10,375 nt of DNA from CAVSUR01 sp052143655 (lineage in GTDB: Bacteria > Actinomycetota > Actinomycetes > Streptosporangiales > Streptosporangiaceae): the NCBI GenBank assembly GCA_052143655.1, contig JBKQSL010000380.1:1-10375 (forward strand), read 5' to 3'. Under the pieces are notes generated by a model that searched no databases, was not told where the DNA came from, and saw only the letters and a list, made by a program, of their open reading frames with translations. Position numbers and translations under genes: made by a program. This document shows positions 5,085-10,375 of the stretch, piece after piece (position 1 is the stretch's first letter; the number at the start of each line of letters is the position of its first letter).

Positions 5085-6083
5085 ATGATCGATTATTCCA
5101 AGGGGTGGCTGTGGCTGCGGAGACGAGGCGAGGGCGTCCAAGATCAGTTTGTGACAACAAACCTGGACACCCTCGCCACCGCACTGTACGTCAGGACCGA
5201 TGACCTGCTGAAGGAATCGCCGCAGCTCGCACGGTGGCGGCCTGCGATTGGCATCACCCGCGCCTGAATGACGCCGAGCTGGTCACCCTGGCGGTCATGC
5301 GGGCCCTGCCGGGGTTTACCTCCGAGGCCCGCTGGCTGCGGCATGCCCGCGCTCACCTGCGGCACCTGTTCCCCTGCCTGCCCCAGCAGCCCGGTTACAG
5401 CAAGCGGCTGCGCGGCGCCGCATCGCTGATCCGGCATGCCGTCCGGGCGCTGGCCGCCGGCACCACCGCATGGACCGATGATGTCTGGGTGGTGGATTCC
5501 ACTCCGGTCGAGTGCGGCCGGTCCCGTGAGACCGCCAAGCGCTCGGACCTGGCCGGATGGGCTGAGTACGGGTTCTGCGCCAGCCACTCGCGCTACTTCT
5601 GGGGCCTGCGGCTGCATCTGGTGTGCATCCTGCAGGGCCTGCCCGTCGCCTTCGCCCTGGCCGGCGCCAGGGCCGGCGAGCGCGAGGTGCTGGCCGGCAT
5701 GCTCACCGCCGGCCCGGACCTGGTCACTGCCCGGCCCGGCCAGACCCTCATCGGTGACAAGAGCTACTTCGGCGCCGCCTTCGAGGCCACCATCGCCGGC
5801 GCGGGGATCACGCTTCTGAGGCCTGCCCGCAAGGGCGAGCCCGCGCGGGCGGGCGCGCACCTGCTCAGGCCACTGCGCCAGATCATCGAGTCGATCAATG
5901 AGACCTTCAAAGGCCAGCCCGGCCTCGAACAACACGGCGGCCACACACCTGGCGGGGTGATAGTCCGCGTCCTGCAGCGCATCCTCGCCCTGACCACCGC
6001 AATCTGGCACAACGACACCGCTGGCCGGCCAGTCCTGCGATCGCTGGTGGCCTATGACCACTGACCCCCTTGGAATTGATCAT
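5085..6083 (+). mobile_element. IS982-family insertion sequence, 999 bp
   Basis: The left inverted repeat (5085-5105) begins ATGATCGATTATTCCAAG. The right one (6065-6083), read inward, begins ATGATCAATTCCAAGGGG. They match apart from two extra bases on the left. The single transposase fills the space between, its stop codon abutting the right repeat. Length and one-ORF structure agree with IS982-family elements. The insertion split a repeat related to the 8254-8345 sequence, because AGCGGCAGGT lies left of the IS and the GGTACCGATCGGCC box lies right of it. The ends do not show the terminal AC I associate with classical IS982 members. Confidence 0.8.
5151..6064 (+). pseudogene. IS982-family transposase with one-base frameshift
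   Basis: DDE transposase of about 304 aa if the frame is restored. The GTG at 5151 begins VTTNLDTLATALYVRTDDLL, the typical family start. The frame ends prematurely at TGA 5265-5267, while the rest continues in the next frame from HPRLNDAELVTLAV to the C-terminal SLVAYDH. The expected GITPRL needs ACCCCG where ACCCG is found (C-run 5257-5259), so one C is missing. The catalytic elements downstream are intact: Asp in WVVDSTPVECGRSRE, Asp in LIGDKSYFG, and Glu in QIIESINETFKGQ. As sequenced the element cannot make full transposase without frameshifting; a sequencing error in the C-run is an alternative. Confidence 0.8.
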
Positions 6084-6088
6084 CTAGA

Positions 6089-6184
6089 GGGGTACCGATC
6101 GGCCGGCTCACCACAGCAGGATGCGGTTGTTCGTCACCGTGACCGGTAGGCGTCACGGCGGTGGGCAACCGCCAGGACAGTGAT
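6089..6184. repeat. Repeat following relE, copy a (GGTACCGATCGGCC box)
   Basis: Begins with GGGGTACCGATCGGCC (6089-6104) and runs into the 3' end of relE. It matches 8259-8345, which holds a relE remnant. The best-conserved part is GGCGTCACGGCGG.GGGCAACC (6149 onward and 8311 onward). The IS at 5085-6083 inserted at its left edge. Confidence 0.6.
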
Positions 6185-6412
6185 GGCGTGCTTCCGGTCG
6201 TCGATGGAGTACAGGGCGCGGTAGTCGCCGCGCCGGGTTGTCCAGACATCGTCAAAGGGTGCTTCCAGCGGTTTGCCCAGCCGGTGCGGATTACCGGCCA
6301 CCGGACCGGTCAAGTGCTCATGCAGAGCGGTCGCAGCCGACAGCGGGAGCCTCGCTAACCCGCGACGGGCAGCAGGGGCGAAGTCGATTGCGTACGGCGA
6401 CGATCCGCTCAT
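6134..6412 (-). CDS. relE: RelE/ParE-family toxin
   Basis: A 92-aa toxin of the RelE/ParE fold, which in RelE members cleaves mRNA in the ribosomal A site. It shows the usual sequence order: YAIDFAPAARRGLARLP near the N-terminus, GNPHRLGKPL (about 40-50), WTTRRGDYRALYSIDD (57-72) and the strand plus tail ITVLAVAHRRDAYRSR. The basic residues Arg60, Arg61, Arg65 and Arg85/86 are in place. The ATG at 6412 overlaps the antitoxin stop (ATGA). The C-terminal part is also found as a degraded copy at 8311-8385. It looks intact. RelE and ParE cannot be separated by sight; the RGDYR..Y.ID pattern favours RelE. Confidence 0.88.
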   Translation of the reverse strand: MSGSSPYAIDFAPAARRGLARLPLSAATALHEHLTGPVAGNPHRLGKPLEAPFDDVWTTRRGDYRALYSIDDRKHAITVLAVAHRRDAYRSR

Positions 6413-6708
6413 CCGCCGGCAGCGCGGCGCGCGGCCAGGTCAGCGGCGATCTGGTCGGCGGAGAACACACGTCCGTCGCGTGCGTCCGCCAGTCCCTCCC
6501 GCAGGTCACGGACCAGTTCGCTGTCCGACAGAACCTCGATCGTCTCGCGGAGCCGGTCGAGTTCCCCCGACGGGACGATCTCAGCCACATGGTCGCCGTG
6601 CGCGATCACGGATACTGACTCACCGTGCTCAGCATGGCGCACGATCTCCGCCCAGGACGGAGGGTCCTCGGCCTGCACGGCAAACGCTGACTCGCTCACA
6701 TGCTCCAT
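6409..6708 (-). CDS. Phd/YefM-family antitoxin
   Basis: A 99-aa antitoxin that neutralises the RelE toxin encoded next to it (ATGA overlap) and should repress its own promoter through an N-terminal Phd domain. The sequence shows SWAEIVRHAEHGESVSVIAHGDHVAEIVPSGEL, interrupted by no gap, then an acidic helical tail ending in SADQIAADLAARRAAGG that would wrap the toxin. ATG 6708 is given. However, a -10-like TAACAT (6712-6707) overlaps it and lies 7 nt before in-frame GTG 6699, so a leaderless start at 6699 (96 aa) is a serious alternative. The family assignment is secure; the start is not. Confidence 0.85.
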   Translation of the reverse strand: MEHVSESAFAVQAEDPPSWAEIVRHAEHGESVSVIAHGDHVAEIVPSGELDRLRETIEVLSDSELVRDLREGLADARDGRVFSADQIAADLAARRAAGG

Positions 6709-6771
6709 GTTACGCGGGCGCCATGACAGCAGCCCTGGCATCCCGCGGCTTCACGACACCCTCCTGGCCCG

Positions 6772-6925
6772 TGACCTGTGCAGACGTACCGGAAGCAGGT
6801 CACCTTCGATCAGGACTTCGCGGTTAGCATGGCGGTACGTTCGGCCCACCTGACCGAAGCGTCGGTACCCTCTGCAGGGGCGTTGGCCTGCTGATGCGCC
6901 ACCTGCTGGGGCTACCAATCGGCAG
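6772..6925. repeat. Direct repeat I, left of vapBC
   Basis: Its first 79 bp match 7801-7879 at about 69 positions by eye. The match continues, after a 5-bp indel, through an ACCGA-AGCG-TCGGT hairpin and weakly to a degenerate GGGGCTACCAATCGGC box (6908-6923). On the minus strand the segment could encode HANREVLIEGDLLPVRL with mostly silent differences between copies, but the indel breaks the frame. It may be decayed coding sequence. Together with repeat II it brackets vapBC at a distance of 1029 bp. Confidence 0.6.
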
Positions 6926-7039
6926 CCAGACCGGGCCATTACGCGAACGTTCCCAGGGCCGGGCAGCGACTGGTCCGCGCGGGGAGTGCCGTTCGGACGC
7001 GCTACGGGCGTAGAGGCCCCGCGCCCCGGCGCAGGCATC

Positions 7040-7062
7040 GCCCTGCCCCGTCGGGGCAGGGC
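7040..7062 (-). terminator. Strong GC hairpin terminator after vapC
   Basis: Perfect 10-bp stem GCCCTGCCCC / GGGGCAGGGC with a 3-nt loop, starting one base after the vapC stop (TAA, 7066-7064). There is no U-tract, which is common for actinomycete terminators. It should end the vapBC transcript before repeat I and the relE locus. Confidence 0.7.
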
Positions 7063-7063
7063 C

Positions 7064-7486
7064 TTAGCCGGGTTGCGGGGCGTCGTGGATGGTGCGCTCG
7101 CGCACGTCGGGGAGGTGCCGTGCGGCGGTGGCGAAGTCCTTGTCGTCGTGGAGCACCACCAGGTGGTGCTGGGCTGCGGTGGCGCAGATCATCAGGTCCG
7201 CGGCCGACAATGCCCGGTGCGCTCCCTGCCGTAGCAGGCGGTATTGCGCGGACTCTATCCACCGCCGCGCTCCCTTGGGGATCGCCGCATCCGGGTAGAG
7301 CGCTTCGAACATTCCCGACATCTGCTCGTACTCGTCGATGGTGCTGGCCGAGCGGCGGAACTCGACGCGCTGGGGATGACAGGAGCTGATCGCGCCCGCG
7401 GAGACGACCTCTGCCCAGGCCGCCCGCAGCGCGGGGTCCCGCAGGATCCGCCACAGGGCAGACGAGCCGAGCAGGTAGCGAATCAC
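7064..7486 (-). CDS. vapC: VapC-family PIN toxin with altered active site
   Basis: A 140-aa PIN-domain protein in a VapBC pair. The expected N-terminal motif YLLDSSALWRIL reads YLLGSSALWRIL: Gly7 (codon GGC at 7468-7466) replaces the first, normally essential metal-binding Asp. The other acidic positions remain: Glu42 in HPQRVEFRRS, Asp97 in LSAADLMICATA, and Asp114/115/117 in VLHDDKDF. The GTG start overlaps the vapB stop (GTGA, 7483-7486). Length and fold are otherwise complete. By analogy with PIN nucleases, the substitution should abolish or strongly reduce RNase activity, while antitoxin binding and co-repression may persist. A hairpin terminator follows. Confidence 0.88.
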   Translation of the reverse strand: MIRYLLGSSALWRILRDPALRAAWAEVVSAGAISSCHPQRVEFRRSASTIDEYEQMSGMFEALYPDAAIPKGARRWIESAQYRLLRQGAHRALSAADLMICATAAQHHLVVLHDDKDFATAARHLPDVRERTIHDAPQPG

Positions 7487-7704
7487 GCCGCCGGGTCTTT
7501 CTCAGCCGCCCGGCGCTGCTCCCGCCCCTCGAAATCCCACCCTGCCGCCAGCGTCGCATAGTGCTCCAGGGCCGCGATCCGGCGGTGCCGGGCGGCGAAC
7601 TCCCGCAGCGCAACGTTGACCGTTTCCTTCTTCGTCTTCGCCCCGGACAGCCGCATGGCCTCGGCGAGGGCGTCTTCGTCAATGTCGATCTGGGTCAGCG
7701 CCAT
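7483..7704 (-). CDS. vapB: VapB-family antitoxin
   Basis: A 73-aa antitoxin with an N-terminal ribbon-helix-helix-like DNA-binding segment: ALTQIDIDEDALAEAMRLSG, then KTKKETVNVALREFAARHRR. An amphipathic C-terminal tail (WDFEGREQRRAAEKD) would bind VapC. ATG 7704 is preceded by GGGGTGG, a usable ribosome-binding site. Immediately upstream lies a long inverted repeat (7720-7754) holding the predicted promoter, so autoregulation by VapBC is likely. The gene overlaps vapC by four bases. The antitoxin appears intact even though the toxin's catalytic site is changed. Confidence 0.88.
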   Translation of the reverse strand: MALTQIDIDEDALAEAMRLSGAKTKKETVNVALREFAARHRRIAALEHYATLAAGWDFEGREQRRAAEKDPAA

Positions 7705-7719
7705 CAGCCACCCCGCGCT

Positions 7720-7754
7720 GTTGATGATATGTACCTCTCGTGTATGTCATCAAC
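7720..7754 (-). promoter_or_regulatory. vapBC operator/promoter, 15-bp inverted repeat
   Basis: Arms of 15 bp match at 12 positions (outer GTTGATGA / TCATCAAC perfect) around a 5-bp centre. On the minus strand a -35-like TTGATG (7753-7748) and -10-like TATCAT (7729-7724), 18 bp apart, lie one in each arm. A VapBC complex bound to the palindrome would therefore block RNA polymerase. It is AT-rich compared with its surroundings and sits 15 bp upstream of vapB. Confidence 0.65.
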
Positions 7755-7800
7755 ATTGCACGGCCGGGCGGTAGCTCACTGAGCCCTGATTCCTGGGTCT

Positions 7801-7950
7801 TGACCTGCGCAGACGCACCGGCAGCGGGTCACCTTCGATCAGGATTTCGCGGTTTGCATGCCGGCGCGTACGGCCCACCGAAGCGTCGGTAACCCTCCGA
7901 TCGCCCCCACCTTCTGCTCTGTCATCTGTCGGGGGTACCGATCGGCCAGG
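7801..7950. repeat. Direct repeat II, right of vapBC, with GGTACCGATCGGCC box b
   Basis: Counterpart of repeat I (6772-6925): the conserved 79-bp block, the ACCGA-AGCG-TCGGT hairpin (7877-7890), and a box reading GGGGGTACCGATCGGCC at 7931-7947. The box and its five upstream bases are identical to 8254-8275. A 44-codon minus-strand frame starting MTAADRDYLADRYPRQ (7839-7973) crosses it, but there is no evidence it is a gene. Confidence 0.6.
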
Positions 7951-8253
7951 TAATCCCGATCAGCGGCGGTCATGTCGGCCTCTCGTGGGATGGGGCTGTG
8001 CGGTCCGGGGATCCTGAACGTCGAGTTTCTGGCTCGTGTCCGGTCAGGATCGGCAGTCGAAGCGGGAGGGCTCGACCGTCGCGGATGTGATGGAGGCGAC
8101 GGCCAGCCCATGGGACCCAGAACTCGCTGCGCGGCCGACTGGGCACGGCCGCGCGGATGCATGTGTCCGCCCGGTTCCCTGGCGTTGAAGCAGCACCCTG
8201 GAGCGCTTGCGAGCTGGCGCCGGGCGGCTCACCCGTACCTGCCGCTTCGGCTG
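7951..8253. other. Intergenic stretch without supported gene
   Basis: Several frames are open because of high GC, but none has a ribosome-binding site, a recognisable domain or a consistent codon pattern. It separates box b from box c and may contain decayed TA or element sequence. Confidence 0.4.
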
Positions 8254-8385
8254 CTGTCGGGGGTACCGATCGGCCCGGTTCACCGCGGCAGCTGGCCATC
8301 GTGGCCGGTCGGCGTCACGGCGGCGGGCAACCGCCAGCACGGTGATTACGCGCATAGGTCATCAATGGTGTGCAGGGCGGCAGAC
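8254..8385 (-). pseudogene. RelE toxin C-terminal remnant with box c
   Basis: On the minus strand the sequence encodes ALHTIDDL and then, in another frame, VITVLAVARRRDADRPR. This matches ALYSIDDRKHAITVLAVAHRRDAYRSR of the intact RelE at 6134-6412. One base is missing near 8350-8358 compared with relE, and everything upstream of the RGDYR region is lost. The GGGGGTACCGATCGGCC box lies at 8259-8275, in the same place relative to relE as copy a (6089-6104). It is a dead fragment of a second relE locus. Confidence 0.65.
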
Positions 8386-8438
8386 GGCAGCATTGCCTCG
8401 CCACGCGAGCGTCGCGTCGCGCTAGCCTCGGCACCGTG

Positions 8439-8744
8439 ATGTCATCGAATCGTGCGGGATCGGACGCGATGATCGCGGAGGCGACGGTCGACTGCTACAA
8501 CGACAGCGAGTGCATCACCGGTTTCTGCACCGTGCTCGACGAGCATCTCGACATGCCGTTCCAGACCGTGGTGCTGGGGGTCGAGGCTACTGTGACAGGC
8601 ATCGGCCTGACCGAGGACGAGCAGATCGTGGCGGTCTGCGCTAGGGGCCGGTCGCGACAGCGCATCCCTATCCTGGATCTGCCGTTGCCCACCACCGCCT
8701 GGGGGCGCGGAGTGGATCGAGGCATACCGCCACTGGGGAAGTGA
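8439..8744 (+). pseudogene. CcbP-like small acidic protein, 3' frameshift
   Basis: Starts MSSNRAGSDAMIAEATVDCYND and contains ECITGFCTVLDEHLDMPFQT, LGVEATVTGIGL, and a run ending in RQRIPILDLPLP. I recognise this as the small actinobacterial family often annotated as calcium-binding (CcbP-like), which normally ends in a GAEWIEAYRRW segment. Here the frame ends in unrelated residues (WGRGVDRGIPPLGK), while GAEWIEAYRHW is present one frame over (8704 onward). A single extra G in the G5 run 8701-8705 explains this. With the G removed the frame would run without a stop into the gene at 8755. The calcium-binding role is only a family label. The ATG at 8439 overlaps a GTG at 8436; no strong Shine-Dalgarno is seen. 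Confidence 0.6.
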
Positions 8745-8754
8745 CTCAAGCTCG

Positions 8755-10089
8755 ATGAGCGACACAAGCCCGTTGCGTGACATCGGGGAGCACCGGGTGC
8801 GCCTGATGGAACAGGAAGCCCAGCTCAACCTGCGCACGGTGCTGGAGTTGTGCGCGGAGGGTGAGCTGCGGTGCAGCGAGAAGACCCGCCGTCCCTCCGC
8901 GGTGACCGTTCGCGCCGTCGACTCGTGTCTCGCGCACGGCGACTTCTACGGTGACGACCCGATCGCGGCGTTCGCGTGGCCGCTGCTGATCCAGGCCGGT
9001 GGGCTTGCCAAGATCGAGGGCGGGCGGCTCAGGCTGACCCCGAAGGGCCGTGCCGCGCTGCGCACGCCGCCGGCTGAGGTCATCCGCCAGCTGTGGCAGC
9101 GCTGGCTGACTCATGCGGTGATCGACGAGTTCAGCCGGATCGAGGAGATCAAGGGCCAGCGCGCCAGCAATGTCCTGACCGCGGCCAAGGCCCGGCGCCA
9201 GATTGTCGGCACGGCGTTGGCCACGTGCCCGTCCGACGACTGGATCGGCGTGGACACCCTGTTCACGACCATGCGACGGGGCAACATGAGCCCCGCCATC
9301 GCCCGCAGCGAGATGGCGCTGTGGAAGCTCTACCTCGTCGATTCCCAGTACGGCAGCCTGGGCTACGAGGGCTTCCACGCCTGGGAGATCCTGGAGGGCC
9401 GCTACACCCTCGCCGTGCTGTTCGAGTACGCCGGCACGCTGGGACTGCTCGACCTGGACTACGTCCACCCGACCGGGGCGCGCGAGGACTTCCAGAACAA
9501 CTGGGGCGGCGACGGCATGGACGCGCTGAGCCGCTACGACGGCCTCCAAGCGATCCGGCTCACCGCGCTGGGCCGTTACGCACTCGGCCTGACCGACACC
9601 TATCAGCCACCTGCCGACGAGACGCAAGCCCAGCTGTTGAAGGTCCTACCCAACCTCGACATCGTTGCCACCGGTTCCATTTCCGTGGGGGATCAGCTGC
9701 TGCTGTCCGCCTATGCCCGGCAGACCTCGGACCGGGTGTGGACCGTGTCCGCGGCGAGCCTGCTAGCCGCGACCGACACCGGCCGCAGCCTCACCGGATT
9801 CACCGCTTTTCTATCCCGGCGCACCGAACTCGAGCTACCCGGCTCGCTGACCAAGCTGATCGGCGATGTCACCCGTCGTGCGGCGCAACTGACCGACCTC
9901 GGTCATGCCCGTGTGATCGAATGCGGCGATCCGGCTGTGGCCGCGCTCGTCGCCCGCGATCGCGCACTCCGCACGCTCTGCCGCCCGATCGGAGATCGGC
10001 ATCTTGCTGTTCCGCTCGATCAGGAGCTGAAGTTCCGAAAGGCGCTGCTGAAGCTCGGTTATGTCCTGCCGGGACAGCCCACGTCCTGA
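8755..10089 (+). CDS. Winged-helix protein with helicase-associated-like C-terminal domain
   Basis: A 444-aa cytoplasmic protein. Residues about 30-105 look like a winged helix (SAVTVRAVDSCLAHGDFYGD, then AGGLAKIEGGRLRLTPKGRAAL). The middle (about 110-290) is helical, with two further short wing-like parts (DLDYVHPTGA and AIRLTALGRYALGL). Residues about 293-440 (KVLPNLDIVATGSISVGDQL through LIGDVTRRA to ALRTLCRPIGDRHLAV) resemble the non-catalytic helicase-associated domain (Helicase_C_3 / XPB-Ssl2 type). There are no Walker motifs, so it is not itself a helicase. It lies directly after the CcbP-like gene and shares the frame that gene should have ended in, so coupling or fusion is likely. 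Codon use is uniformly GC3-rich, suggesting a resident gene. The exact role is unknown. Confidence 0.7.
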   Translation: MSDTSPLRDIGEHRVRLMEQEAQLNLRTVLELCAEGELRCSEKTRRPSAVTVRAVDSCLAHGDFYGDDPIAAFAWPLLIQAGGLAKIEGGRLRLTPKGRAALRTPPAEVIRQLWQRWLTHAVIDEFSRIEEIKGQRASNVLTAAKARRQIVGTALATCPSDDWIGVDTLFTTMRRGNMSPAIARSEMALWKLYLVDSQYGSLGYEGFHAWEILEGRYTLAVLFEYAGTLGLLDLDYVHPTGAREDFQNNWGGDGMDALSRYDGLQAIRLTALGRYALGLTDTYQPPADETQAQLLKVLPNLDIVATGSISVGDQLLLSAYARQTSDRVWTVSAASLLAATDTGRSLTGFTAFLSRRTELELPGSLTKLIGDVTRRAAQLTDLGHARVIECGDPAVAALVARDRALRTLCRPIGDRHLAVPLDQELKFRKALLKLGYVLPGQPTS

Positions 10090-10147
10090 ACGACGGCGAC
10101 GCGCAGCCACGCCGTATCCGCGCATCGAGATCAATTCGACGGCGCGG

Positions 10148-10375
10148 CTACCCGACATTGGCGATAGGCGTCCGCTTGTGACAGGTCCTCAGTTCGGCCA
10201 GCAGGCTCAGCGCGCGGTCGTAGCCGTCCCGTTTGGTGAGTGCCGCTGAGGCTTCGATCTGCTGGCGGAACACTGTGACACCGTCGGCTGGATGGGTGGA
10301 CGCCCGGCGCCGGGCCAGTTCCAGCCAGAGGCCGTCGGCGCAGCCTCCCTGCTGGGCGGCGCGCCAGGCGGCCTC
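10148..10375 (-). CDS. C-terminal part of a probable SWIM zinc-finger protein, 5' end beyond window
   Basis: The last 75 codons of a minus-strand gene, ending at TAG 10150-10148. EAAWRAAQQGGCADGLWLEL, followed by ARRRASTHPADGVTVFRQQI and the DGYDRALSLLAELR segment, resembles the C-terminal helical repeats of actinobacterial SWIM zinc-finger proteins. The SWIM motif (CxCxnCxH) itself would lie upstream, outside the window. The end reads LRTCHKRTPIANVG where I would expect a longer LRxxHKRKRNF-type ending, so the C-terminus may be shortened. It converges on the 8755-10089 gene with a 58-bp gap and no visible terminator. The identification rests on recalled family pattern. Confidence 0.5.
   Translation of the reverse strand, partial: EAAWRAAQQGGCADGLWLELARRRASTHPADGVTVFRQQIEASAALTKRDGYDRALSLLAELRTCHKRTPIANVG

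Larger units (their letters stand above)
5081..6087. repeat. CTAG target duplication flanking the IS
   Basis: CTAG at 5081-5084 and 6084-6087 lie exactly outside the terminal inverted repeats and are best read as a 4-bp target-site duplication. Because the base next to the left copy is C and next to the right is A, the duplication cannot be extended beyond 4 bp. Confidence 0.6.

Noticed and set aside
5234..5267. Programmed frameshifting in the transposase
   Set aside because: IS982 transposases are normally made from one ORF. No slippery heptamer is seen and the defect is explained exactly by one missing C.
5144..6061. Minus-strand 305-aa frame across the IS
   Set aside because: Shadow of the transposase, whose DDE motifs are clear on the plus strand.
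6751..7038. A 95-aa minus-strand gene containing HANREVLIEGDLLPVRL
   Set aside because: Begins inside the vapC terminator hairpin and its N-terminal half is low-complexity. Only the last part is repeated at 7801-7890, where an indel breaks the frame. Kept as a repeat, possibly decayed coding sequence.
8746..9627. Long open frame (293 aa) on the minus strand
   Set aside because: Antisense to the 8755-10089 gene, which has coherent secondary-structure patterns and GC3 bias; no start signal or recognisable family.
9835..10158. 107-aa minus-strand ORF overlapping the end of the SWIM-like gene
   Set aside because: Mostly antisense to the 3' end of the 8755-10089 gene, with no family match.
1..10375. 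CRISPR array
   Set aside because: No regularly spaced short direct repeats; the repeats found are few, long-spaced and tied to att sites or TA genes.

Overview
The window is GC-rich DNA with dense GTG/ATG starts, ATGA/GTGA gene overlaps and several likely leaderless promoters. Together with the protein families present (a pSAM2-like integrase, short GntR regulators, actinobacterial VapC, IS982 and SWIM-finger relatives), this points to an actinomycete; the genus cannot be fixed from the sequence. The window is an accessory island next to a tRNA integration site and is unusually rich in toxin-antitoxin (TA) genes.

Layout. (1) 1-1444: a minus-strand operon (unknown 126-aa protein, two paralogous antitoxin-like proteins, a VapC PIN toxin cut by the window edge), divergent from a 76-aa GntR-type regulator. 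I read this as the right end of an integrated element 'A'. (2) 1563-5030: a compact element 'B' of about 3.4 kb between two direct copies of a tRNA 3' half with anticodon-loop CTCATAA (anticodon CAT). It holds a tyrosine integrase, an excisionase, a tiny coupled ORF, a gene-poor stretch, a start-less GntR remnant and an intact MNT-HEPN TA pair. Each core copy is preceded, at exactly 72 nt, by the same 27-bp motif. A tandem pair of related GTGCCGAA motifs lies on the integrase side of core 1, as expected for integrase arm sites. The arrangement fits two related AICE-like elements integrated in tandem at one tRNA, B having lost (or never carried) replication and transfer genes. (3) 5085-6083: an IS982-family insertion sequence with inverted repeats, a CTAG target duplication and a one-base frameshift in its transposase. 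(4) 6089-8385: a second TA block on the minus strand, with a Phd/RelE pair, a VapBC pair whose toxin has lost its first catalytic Asp, and a RelE remnant. It is interspersed with diverged direct repeats that flank vapBC and follow relE. (5) 8439-10375: a CcbP-like small protein broken by a G-run frameshift, a 444-aa protein resembling helicase-associated domains, and the C-terminus of a probable SWIM zinc-finger protein on the opposite strand.

How it works together: int/xis and the att repeats move element B, GntR regulators probably repress element functions, and the TA pairs probably stabilise the island. Many parts are decaying: GntR remnant, transposase frameshift, VapC active-site loss, relE fragment, CcbP-like frameshift.
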